From Eurosta solidaginis (lineage: Eukaryota > Arthropoda > Insecta > Diptera > Tephritidae): DNA of 64,000 nt. The notes under the pieces are model-generated. The model made no database searches. It was not told the DNA's origin and worked only from the letters and a program-made list of their open reading frames with translations. The position numbers and the translations under genes are program-made. The stretch is from assembly GCF_040869045.1 (NCBI RefSeq), contig NC_090319.1, positions 286,537,693-286,601,692 of the forward strand, read 5' to 3'. Below, piece after piece: positions 43,633 through 54,755 of the stretch. The stretch's first letter is position 1, and every line of letters begins with the position of its first letter.

Positions 43633-45320
43633 CAAGTAAGGAAGGCTAAGTTCGGGTGTAACCGAACATTACATACTCAGCTGAGAACTTTGGAGACGAA
43701 ATAAGGGAAAATCACCATGTAGGAAAATGAACCTAGGGTAACCCTGGAATATGTTTGTATGACATGGGTATCAAATGAAAGTTATTAAAGAGTAGAGATA
43801 TCGCCATAAAGGTGGACCAGGGGTGACTCTAGAATTTGTTTGTACGATATGGGAATCGAATGAAAGGTGTTAATGAGTATTTTAAAAGGGAGTTGGCCTT
43901 AGTTATAAAGGTGGTCGCAATTTCGGGATATCGCCATAAAGTTAGACCACGGGTGACTCTAGAATTTGTTTGTACGATATGGGTATCAAATTAAGGGTAT
44001 TAATGAGGGTTTTAAAAGGGAGTGGCCTTTGGTTGTATATGTGCAGGCGTTTTCGAGATATCGACCAAAATGTGGACCAGGGTGAAGCAGAACATCATCC
44101 ATCAGGTACCGCTAATTTATTTATATATGTAATACCACGAACAGTATTCCTGCCATGATTCCAAGGGCTTTTGATTTCGCCCTGCAGAACTTTTTCATTT
44201 TCTTCGACTTAGTATGGTAGGTGCTACACCTATTTTACATAGTTTTTTCTAAAGTTATATATATTTTGAATGAAAAAATCAATCCAATCACCATATTTCA
44301 TCCCTTTTTTCGTATTTGGCTATCGAAAAAGTGGGCGCGTACATAGTCGGATTTCACCCATTTTTATTACCAAAATAAAGTGAGTGCAGATAAGTACGTA
44401 AACTTAGTTTAGTAAAGATATATTGCTCAAGTTATCATGTTATCGGCCGAGCGGAAGAACAGAATGTCGACTGTGTATAAAAACTGGGCTTGGCTTCAAA
44501 CCGATTTCACCCATTTTCACAGAAAGCTGTTATCGTCATAGAAGCTATGCCCTTACCAAATTTCACAAGGATTGGTAATTATTATGGCATTAAAAGTATT
44601 CTATAAAAATTAAATGAAAAAAGGCGAAGCCACGTCCATTTTGGATTTTCTTTTATATTTGTATTTTGTTGAACCATATCATTACTGGAGTTGAAGGTTG
44701 ACATAATTTACTTATATACTGTAAAGATATTGATTTTTTTGTTAAAATTTGACTATTTGACTTTAAAATATTTTTTTAAAGGTGGGCGTGTTTGTCATCC
44801 GATTTTCCCAATTTTTATTTAGGACACATAATAGTAAGACTGCCAAATTACAGCTTGCAAAACTTTTAAATTACATTCTTTTAAAAGTGGGCGGTGCCAC
44901 GCCCATTGCCCAAAATTATACTAATTTTCTATTCTGCGTCATAATGTCAACCCACCTACCAAGTTGCATCGCTTTATCCGTCCTTGGTAATGAATTATCG
45001 CAGTTTTTCGGTTTTCCGAAATTTTCGATATCGAAAAGTGGGCGTGGTTATAGTCCGATATCGTTAATTTTAAATAGCGATCTGAGATGAGTGCACAGGA
45101 ACTTACATACCAAATTTCATCAAGATGCCTCAAAAGTTACTCAAGTTATAGTGTTTACGGACGGACGGACGGACATGGCTAAATGAATTTATTTTTTCGC
45201 CCAGATCATTTTGATATATAGAAGTCTATATCTATCTCCTTCACTTTATGCCGTTGGGGATTACCGTTATGCGAACAAAGTTAATATACTCTGTGAGCTC
45301 TTCTCAGCTGAGTATAAAGA
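43633..45320 (-). mobile_element. HINE-like element, complete copy
   Basis: Left end CAAGTAAGGAAGGCTAAG and hairpin GTTCGGGTGTAACCGAAC, three or so minisatellite units, GTGGGCGTGG modules, ACGGACGGACGGAC, and right end GAGCTCTTCTCAGCTGAGTATAAA. It has the clearest inverted pair of ATACTCAGCTGAGAA motifs. Confidence 0.87.
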
Positions 45321-45419
45321 GCAAAACCACAATAACGGATTGAAAAGCAGTTGCACTTCATTGTGCTTAATGGACACGTGTGAACAAAAATCAAAATATT
45401 CGAAATGCAAACGAATTTA

Positions 45420-45485
45420 TTCTGCCATGAAAAGCTCTCAGTGAAAACTTATCTGCCTTGCAGATGCCGTTCGATTAGTTTATGC
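45420..45485 (+). mobile_element. SINE internal fragment
   Basis: TTCTGCCATGAAAAGCTCTC, GTGAAAAC and ATCTGCCTTGCAGATGCCGT are the core of the SINE at 63417; head and tail are absent. Confidence 0.85.
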
Positions 45486-45499
45486 CGTTACAGAAATCA

Positions 45500-45855
45500 A
45501 AAATTATGTTACAGGGTACCGTTAGGCGAACTAAATTAATATACTCTGTGAGCTCTGCCCAGCTGAGTATAAAAAGTGGGCGTGGTTATCTTCCGATTTC
45601 GCTAATTTTCAATACCAATATATTCTTGGTTCAGATAAGCGTGTATACCGAATTTGGTAATATATCTCAATATTTTCCTAAGTCATCGTGTTAACGGACG
45701 GACGAACGGACATAGCTTAATCAAATTTTTTTTCGATATTGATGATTTTGATATATGGAAGTCTATATCTATGTCGATTCCTTTATACCTGTACAGCCAA
45801 CTGTTATTCTATCAAAGTTATATTACCCTGTGTACAAGTACAGCTGGGTATAAAA
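45500..45855 (-). mobile_element. Two HINE-like B-ends in tandem
   Basis: A first end (CTGTGAGCTCTGCCCAGCTGAGTATAAAA, to 45571) is followed directly by GTGGGCGTGGTTATC and a second complete terminal module ending CAGCTGGGTATAAAA at 45855. The two ends belong to the TACTC and TACCC subfamilies respectively. Confidence 0.75.
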
Positions 45856-46984
45856 ACGTAATAGTAAATTGAGAGATTTCCAACTAAGGAAATCCCCTTC
45901 TTAACTTGTTATTCTTATATCTTTCTGGTTTATTTTGTAAATTATTTGTTTGTCACTACATACCTACACAACTATATATACACATTTTTTTTCTGTTATT
46001 GCAGATTTTATCGCATTTTCGCAAATTTAAGTAACGGTGCTGCCATGCGCACGGATGAATTCACTTCAAGTTTTGTACGGATTTCTGTGAAGATTTCACA
46101 TTCTAAGTGGCTAAAGTTGCTGAATAACTAGTTGAATGGTAGCGAACGGATGGGTGAAGCGTAATAGTAACGGAATGCTTGAGTGTGTTTACAGATTGTA
46201 ATGGGGAGCTATTGAATGAGGGCAATTGTGATGCTGCCAAATAACGTCAGAAAGCTCTGAAGTGTTGTAAATATTTTATTGGCGCAAGAAATTACTTAAC
46301 AAATTAGTTATTATTTATTTTTAAGATTTAGTGCTAAGTAATTACAGTTATTAGTTAACTTGGAATAATAATAATTTAACAGTTAGTAAATACGCATTAG
46401 GTAGCTGTGTAATTAAGTTCTTATATAAAATAAAGTATAAATATTAAATAATAACATCAGAACAGATAAAATTTGAGTGGATGCGCAGTTAAGGAATGAA
46501 TAATGAAAATTATATTGAAAAAGTAAAAATGATAAATAAGGCTTCGTAATTGGTGGATTCACTGACATTCTCTGAGTCAAAACTTTAAATGAAATGCAAA
46601 TAGAGCAAAGATCTAATTCAATTGATAATATAGCTGCACTGCCGTCCAATGATTGGTTCATAAAAGGTTTGAGCGGCTGACAAAAATTTTGACAATTGCA
46701 GCCTTCTTGCACCCAAATCAAATTGACATCGATTAACTGTGTTGTTTCTTCGCAAATCTAGGAAAAATGTTAGTACTAGAAATAGGAAGCTAAGAATTTT
46801 AAATTGCCTGATATGGGCTGAACTGCATAGTTCCTTTGTATTAGTTTTTTCGATTCTATGGTAACTTTCTTAAAATATCTGGATATACTCGTGGGGCTGA
46901 ACAAAAGAAATTTGTATAAGGTTTCACTTAATTAGCAGTGTCGGTCCACCAAATTATTCGGTTCCAAGTGTTCTGTCCTTCCAC
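45856..46984. other. Anonymous DNA
   Basis: No supported gene or repeat. The 102-codon minus frame at 46413-46721 has no recognisable domain. Confidence 0.4.
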
Positions 46985-47325
46985 ATTTTGACTGCTCAGT
47001 GGAATGTCAACCTACCTCTGCAGATGTTTCAAAAACACCCTTCTTTACAACTCTTGAAAAACGTCCTATTTCAGAATTTCTTTCTAAAAACGACCTATTT
47101 CAGAATTCGGGTTAAAATCGGCGGATATTTGAAACATTATCTAAAATGCCTTATTTTACGTTAAAATGTGTTGAATTAGAGCGTTCTCGAAATAAATTTT
47201 GGGATAGGCCGCTTTTGAATAAGACTCGGAAATAAAGCGTTTCTAAAATATATTCTGAAATGTAGCGTTTTTGAATAGTTTTCCAAGAAAGCGAAATGTG
47301 GTGATATTTCATTCAGCAGTCGATA
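46985..47325. mobile_element. MITE-like repeat, copy 2
   Basis: Left TTGACTGCTCAGTGGAATGTCA and right complement CGACTGCTGAATGAAATATCA are inverted. Interior has AAACGTCCTATTTCAGAATT and AAACGACCTATTTCAGAATT about 40 bp apart, as in 39985-40360. No coding capacity. Confidence 0.5.
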
Positions 47326-49251
47326 TGTTAATGTAAATATCTTTTCCAATCCAACGACCTGCGTTCAGTTTTGGGCTTTGGCAGGGACAAAGATTGTAAA
47401 AGGGTGAACGTTTTGTTAAAAATTTCAAATAGTTTCAAAACAAAATAGATTATTGGCTTTTAAATTTCTTTAAAATGCCAACGAAAACTAAAATGATAAA
47501 AAAAAATGGAACAGCTTCAAAAACGTGCTTAATGAGTTCGACATAGTAAATTCTTCATAACGGCGGAGTAAATTTACAGCAAAACAGTGCCGCTAATAAG
47601 GGTGAATATATTAAGCAGCAATCTAGCGGCTCCGAAGAAACCAAGCCTTTAGACTTTGATCTTTGTACACGATTAACTTATCAAGGTCAAATAGACTTCG
47701 ATTTATAGCGATTTATAAAAACCCTTTTAGGTTTTGAATGCAATCGCCTCAAAACATGGAAAATGGCAGTTTTTCTTTCGAACACGAAATAAGTGCTGGG
47801 TCCTTATTTGGTAACTAAATTCGAAAGAAATTTCTCTCGGATTTGAAAAGAAATGTGTTTGTACATTGAAAGCTTTCTAATCTCATTTGCTTTCTAATCT
47901 CATCAGCTGTCAAAAGCAAATAGCTGGCATGGTGTAATAACCAGGTGAAGTAAGCCGTCAATTGTCTTGCTCTAAATTTTTCATTGTTCTGTCATTCGGA
48001 TATCTGGAAATGTTTCACCAATGTTGTTCCCGAATAAGTGTTGCTTTTTGCATATTTCAATAGTAAAATATGCCACTTTTAGTACTTTTTTCACATAAAC
48101 TATTAGGTTAATATCAATGGACCTTTACTGGATTTAATAAAAGGGATTCATAGTTTGGGTATCTTTAGTGTTGGGTTCCATAAGTAAGGCCGTGATAAGC
48201 AATTGACTGCGTATTTTTAATGTTTCCATTAATAAGTATGTTTAATTTGTTACCAAAAAATTTAAACAGGTCTTCGTTAAAACAAAATATTTCTACTCAC
48301 GTAATATCCAACTAAGGATTTTCCACTGGTAAATAATAACTTGATAAAATTCGTAAATTTTGGGGGATCTGCTGATCAAGTTTGTTATTATATATTAGAA
48401 GGGCATATGTTTTACTTCTGAACCTGAACGACAAGTCAACCAAGCAGATGTATATTTCAATGGATTTTTAGGGATGGAAATACATTTAAGAGTGATACGA
48501 TCACTTCCAGGTGTGACTGTTAAACGTTCAACTGCAGTTAATATGCAGTCAGCTTACTTTGGCCGTATCCATTGAATTTTTAGACTTTTCATTGATTAAG
48601 TGCTAATATTTTCCATTAAAATAATGTTGGGTTCAAATAAAAAATTACGCAACTTGCACTTTTTATGTCAATCTCACATATAGGTTCCTTCAATTTGAAC
48701 ATTTTAATCATCAAAAATGCTGCTGTGACATCGATGCCTCTTCGTATTCGGTATTACTGCAACTGAGCCACATGTTAGGCCTATCTCTGCACCTGGACGA
48801 CACTTGAAGCAACGTCTTTTGTACTGATTTTCTCTTTTTAGCAATATTCTGAGTCTTATTGATGTCCATGACTACAGTGCACCACCGTATAGCGAAATAA
48901 GGTATTAAGTAGGTTAAGTAGCGCCATCTTCGGCAGCAGCGCAGTAACATAACGCGTCGTAGCGTTACAAAGCCTTAGTACATACATATATGTGTATATA
49001 ATTAACATTTATTTTAAGTAGACACCGATGATTTGCATATTTAGTACGTGTAATTAAATGAAATAAAATCGCATATTATTCAAGTGTATTTATAACTTAA
49101 GTTATTAATTAATGCATTGCATACAAAAAAGAAAAAAACATACATGAATGAAGAGCGCGAGTAAAAAAGGCAGAACACTATACCTTCATACATCTAAAGT
49201 GCTTACGATTATATACTTAAAAAGGGAAATAAAAAGTGTATAAATAAACAT
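47326..49251. other. Anonymous DNA
   Basis: About 1.9 kb with no supported gene. There is a small direct duplication, CTTTCTAATCTCAT, at 47874 and 47890. The 79-codon minus frame at 48711-48950 is not recognisable. Confidence 0.45.
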
Positions 49252-50545
49252 TAACGCCCCGATTCTGAGCGTTACCGGTCAAATAGTACCCAGAACATTA
49301 TGTAACCGAATATCGTTACTAGGGCTTTTGTCCGCGATTCTGGCCAAAGTGGTAACGCTGTCATCACCGAAAAACTCACCAGTGTCTGCGGAGAAATTTG
49401 AAAGGTAGTTTTCTTCGCTTTCACTGTTGCCACTTTGGTCCATTTGGACCAAAAATGGTCCCTTCCAACCCCATCTGGTCCGCTGGTCCCTTTTCTTCAA
49501 TTTTGGTCCTTTTTAGGCAGTAGCCACGATTGATACCTTTCTTTCTTTTCACTCAGGTAAAAATTCACAATATTGCTCAAAAATTCGCCACACTTTCATT
49601 AGCCCCCATATAATTTTGAATTTACTTCAACGGAACTCTCACCATAAAAAATTGCTCAGTCAATAAAATGTACGAGAACAATAACGTTTCACCTAGGATA
49701 TAATTTATGCCAGGTATTAAAAAGAAAAGTGTTGGCAAACATTGTCGTTAATTGTTGATAAAATAACCGACTAATCCAAAAAAAACTCTTGTTTTATAAT
49801 AATATTATTAGTGGCTAGATATTTCGATCGGTTATACAACACTATGAAAATAAAAATAGCTTCTCGCCTAGCATAGCTTATAGCGAGCACTCTGCCGTGA
49901 GCCTAACACTTTCAAAACTTATACAAAGAAATTCTATGCCTTACTTCTCGTTTGGCACGTTGATATTTAAATCTTTCTCACCCAGCTCAATGAGTACAAG
50001 GAATTCCAGGACTATTGTGGTGTTAAGCCACGCAAGGTAATTGAAAACTAAGTATCTTGGCACAAAAAATATTTTAACTCGAAGACAGAAGGAAGAGATT
50101 TGATTTAGGAAGAAACATTTGTATAAAATTATTCCCGTAGGGCTAGCAGAATCCCTGAAGCCTGGGATCAAAACTCACACTTACTGAATCTAGGCTCTGA
50201 TATGAAGTTTAAACGTTAAGGGAAAAAGTAAGCATCTATAAAAATATCACTAACAAAATTGCCTAGTTTCATTTATGATTTAATGAGTTTTCCAATGCAA
50301 TCAACAACATAATCCTAGATCCAAGAGCTTTGTGACCAAAACTATATTCACCACGTTTGTTTGGTGAAAGACATAGACTTATGCTATTTCAAAATATAGT
50401 ACCATTTTTGGTTGCATGCACATATATTTGTTTGTTCAGCTCGAATTAAAGGAATGTCGTCACTATGTTTAGTAAAATTTCATATGGAAACATCCTAAAA
50501 TTTTGTATTTTAAACTAATAAAATAAAACAAAAATTTGGCCCTTT

Positions 50546-53500
50546 TTATACTCAGTTGAGCAGAGCTCACAGAGTATATTAAGTTTGATTGGATAACGGT
50601 TGGTTGTACATATATAAAGGAATCGAGATAGATATAGACTTCCATATATCAAAATAATCAGGATCCAAAAAAAATTTGATTGAGCCATGTCCGTCCGTCC
50701 GTCCGTCCGTCCGTCCGTCCGTCCGTTAACACGATAACTTGAGTAAATTTTGAGGTATCTTAATGAAATTTGGTATGTAGGTTCCTGAGCACTCATCTCA
50801 GATCGCTATTTAAAATGGACGATATCGGACTATAACCACGCCCACTTTTTCGATATCGAAAATTTCGAAAAACCGAAAAAATGCGATAATTCATTGCCAA
50901 AGGCGGTTAAAACGATGAAACTTGGTAGATGGGTTGACGTTATGACGCAGAATAGAAAATTAGTAAGATTTTGGACAATGGGAGTGGCACCGCCCACTTT
51001 TACAAGAAGGTAATTTAAAAGTTTTGCAAGCTGTAATTTGGCAGTCGTTGAAGATATCATGATGAAATTTGGCAGGAACGTTACTACTATCACTATATAT
51101 GTGCTAAATAAAAACTAGCAAAATTGGATGAAGAACACGCCCACTTTTTAAAAAAAATTTTTTTTAAATTCAAATTTTAACAAAAAATTTAATATCTTTA
51201 CTGTATATAAGTAAATTTAGTCAAAATTCAACTCCAGTAATGATATGATGCAACAAAATACAAAAATAAAAGAAAAATTCAAAATGGGCTTGGCTCCGCC
51301 CATTTTCATTTAGTGTGTCTAGAATACTTTTAATGCCATAAGTCGAACAAAAATTTACCAATCCTTTTGAAATTTGGTAGGAGCATAGATTCTATGACGT
51401 TAACTGTTCTCTGTGAAAATGGGCGAAATCGGTGGAAGCCACGCCCAGTTTTTATACACAGTCCACCGTCTGTCCTTCCGCTCGGCCGTTAACACAATAA
51501 CTTGAGCAAAAACCGATATATCTTTACTAAACTTAGCCCACGTACTTATCTGAACTCACTTTATCTTGGTATAAAAAATGGCCGAAATCCGACCATAACC
51601 ACGCCCACTTTATCGATATCGAAAATTACGAAAAATTAAAAAAATGCCATAATTCTATACCAAATACGAAAAAAGGGATGAAACATGGTAACTGGATTGG
51701 TTTATTGACGCAAAATATAACTTTGGAGAAAACGGAACGCCTTCACATATACATCTAAGGGCCACTCGCTTTTAAAACCCTCATTAATACCTTTAATTTG
51801 ATATCCATATCGTACAAACACATTCTAGAGTCAACCCTGGCCCACCCTAATGGCGATATCTCGAAAAGGCGTGCACCTATAGACCTAATGCCCACTCCCT
51901 CTTAAAATGCTCAGTAACACCTTTCGTTTGATACCCATATCGTAAAAACATTCTAGAGTCACCCCTGGCCCACCCTAATGGCGATATCTCGAAAAGGCGT
52001 CCACCTATAGACCTAATGTCTACTCCCTCTTAAAATGCTCAGTAACACCTTTCCTTTGATACCCATATCGTACAAACATTCTAGAGTTACCCCTGGCCCA
52101 CCCTAATGGCGATATCTCGAAAATGCGTCCACCTATAGACCTAATGCCCACTCCCTCTTAAAATGCTCAGTAACACCTTTCGTTTGATACCCATATCGTA
52201 CAAACATTCTAGAGTCACCCCTGGCCCACCCTAATGGCGATATCTCGAAAAGGCGTCCACCTAGAGACCTAATGCCCACTCCCTCTTAAAATGCTCAGTA
52301 ACACCTTTCGTTTGATACCCATATCGTACAAACATTCTAGAGTCACCCTTGGTCAACCTTTATGGCGATATCTCGAAAAGGCGTCCACCTATAGAACTGA
52401 GGATTACTCCCTTTTAAAATACTCATTACCACCTTTCATTTGATACCCATATCGTACAAACACATTCTAGAGTCACCCTGGCCCACCCTAATGGCGATAT
52501 CTCGAAAAGGCGCTCACCTATAGACCTAATGCCCACTTTCTCTTAAAATGCTCAGTAACGCCTTTCGTTTGATACCCATATCGTACAAACATTCTAGAGT
52601 CACCCCTGGCCCACCCTAATGGCGATATCTCGAAAAGGCGTCCACCTATAGACCTAGTGCCCACTCCCTCTTAAACTGCTCAGTAACACCTTTCGTTTGA
52701 TACCCATATCGTACAAACATTCTGGAGTCACCCTTGGTCCACCTTTATGGCGATATCTCGAAAAGGCGTCCACCTATAGAACTAAGGATTGCTCCCTTTT
52801 AAAATACTCATTACCACCTTTCATTTGATACCCATATCGTACAAACACATTCCAGAGTCACCCCTGGCCCACCCTAATGGCGATATCTCGAAAAGGCGTC
52901 CACCTATGGACCTAATGCCCACTCCCTCTTAAAATGCTTAGTAACACCTTTCGTTTGATACCCATATCGTACAAACACATTCTAGAGTCACCCCTGGCCC
53001 ACCCTAATGGCGACATTTCGAAAAGGCGTCCACCTATAGACCTAATGCCCACTCCCTCTTAAAACGCTCAGTAACACCTTTCATTTGATTCCCATATCGT
53101 ACAACTAGAGACACCCCTGGTCCACCTTTATGGCGATATCTCGAAACGGCGTCCACCTAGGGAACTAAGGATCACTCCTTTTCAAAATACTCATTAACAG
53201 CTTTCATTTGATATGGGTATCAAATATATTCTAGAGTCACCCCTGGTCCACCTTTATGGGGATTTCTCGAAAAGGCGTTCACCTATAGAACTAAAGCCCA
53301 TTCCCTTTTAAAATACTCATTATCACCTTTCATTTGATACCCATATCGTACAAACACATTCTAGAGTCAGCCCTGGTCCACCTTTATGGCGATATCCCTA
53401 AATGGCGTCCATCCATAGAACTATGGCCTATTCTCTCTTAAAATACTCTTTAATACCTTCCATTTGATACACATGTCATACAACCACATTCCAGGGTTAC

Positions 53501-53604
53501 CCTAGGTTCATTTTCCTACATGGTGATTTTCCTTATTTTGTCTCCATAGCTCTCAACTGAGTATGTAATGTTCGGTTACACCCGAACTTAGCCTTCCTTA
53601 CTTG
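50546..53604 (+). mobile_element. HINE-like element, longest copy
   Basis: Starts TATACTCAGTTGAGCAGAGC, ends CCTTCCTTACTTG before TTTTCGATG. Comparison with the uninterrupted hAT copy (58420-58470) shows insertion into a T run. Contains (GTCC)9 at 50689 and a long minisatellite. Confidence 0.88.
51740..53470 (+). repeat. 126-130 bp minisatellite array
   Basis: About 13 units. The sub-variant with CCCACCCTAATGGCG and a short ACAAACATTCTAGAG spacer has a 128-bp period (51958, 52086, 52214, 52342), alternating with 130-bp units having CCACCTTTATGGCG. Local amplification of one variant is evident. Confidence 0.9.
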
Positions 53605-54041
53605 TTTTCGATGAATTTTGGTCCCAAATGAAAACATGGTATAGCAACCCGTTCGCTTTACCGAAAATGTCTCACTTGTAGATACGAGGGTAACGAATAA
53701 ACGGGACGATGTGTATATGCATATTACGCATGATAAGTTTCTTCATAGGTATATTGTAATTTATTCTGTTAAAGTGCATAATGTAAACAAATATGTATAG
53801 CAAGAGGCAACACTTTTACTATTATCTTTATTTATGTGCGCTTACAATTCTTTATTTTTCAGTTTTGCCTTTTTCCAAACAACAGCTGTTGTGTGGTTAT
53901 TTCGATGTAACCACCTACTTTTGTGGGTACAAAATTATCCGGCTACTTTCGCGGGTAGAATACCAAAAGGGTGTAAAAGTTGCCACATGATTTCGTTACC
54001 GTGGTGAAGAATATTGTTACCACACTATAATCGGGGCGTAA

Positions 54042-54755
54042 GTGGCGAATATGAGTTAAGCTAACATAAATGGATTTGCGGATTTCACTTTCATAACAAA
54101 AGAAAAATTCGAAAAAAAAATACATAATCCATCAATAATTTTACGCATAAGGCACGTGCTTAATTAGTTAGTAACTTGATGATTATATTAAAATTAAAAG
54201 TGATTAACTTTAACGACATGAAATTAAAAAAAAAAAAAGATACCCAAATAATTCTATAAAAAAAAAAAAAACAAAAAATATCGCAAATCTACGTAAATAT
54301 TAAAAGCTATATTTAAGTAACTAAAAAAAAAACAATATATACATATTTATACAAAAAAATTCAGTTAAAAAGAAGCTTCATAGTGATACTAATTGTAAAA
54401 TGTCTAAAGTTTGTAAAAATTGATTTATAAATATTTGCTTTGTGCAAACAAAAAATTATAACATATAACAACAACAAAAAATTATGCTTGTATACTTTTA
54501 ATTAATCAGTAATTAAAATGCGTTTTTGAACGCCTCTGTAAACAAAATAATACTACATATACATTAGACTGTACCATAGAAAAAACTAAAAAATATTCGC
54601 TAATGTCGCAATAACTCGTCCCCTCACAAATATCAATGTTTAGTACTTTTCGGCAGACATTTGATCGCGTTCCGAAGATTGATAAAATGCATCAAATTGG
54701 AATTTTGCTTAAGGCTTACGGAGAGTTAAGAGGATACCGTTGATTCCAAATTAGC
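54042..54755. other. Anonymous A-rich DNA
   Basis: Many poly-A runs (54225, 54262, 54325). No supported gene. Confidence 0.45.

Larger units (their letters stand above)
49422..53651. mobile_element. hAT-like MITE copy 1, split by a HINE
   Basis: Starts CACTGTTGCCACTTTGGTCC and ends ATGGTATAGCAACCCG, flanked by the perfect 8-bp TTCGCTTT (49414-49421, 53652-53659). The outer parts align along their length with 57211-58502 (GGTCCATTTGGACCAAAAA; GTCAATAAAATGTACGAGAAC; AAAAGTGTTGGCAA). The HINE lies near its right end. Non-coding. Confidence 0.87.
49255..54038. mobile_element. Outer element of a three-layer nest, TAA-flanked (PIF/Harbinger-like)
   Basis: Left CGCCCCGATTCTGAGCGTTAC and right complement CGCCCCGATTATAGTGTGGTAAC are inverted, with TAA outside both ends (49252-49254, 54039-54041). 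A 3-bp TWA target is typical of PIF/Harbinger; the assignment is inference. Without the nested hAT and HINE it would be about 550 bp and non-coding. Confidence 0.5.
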
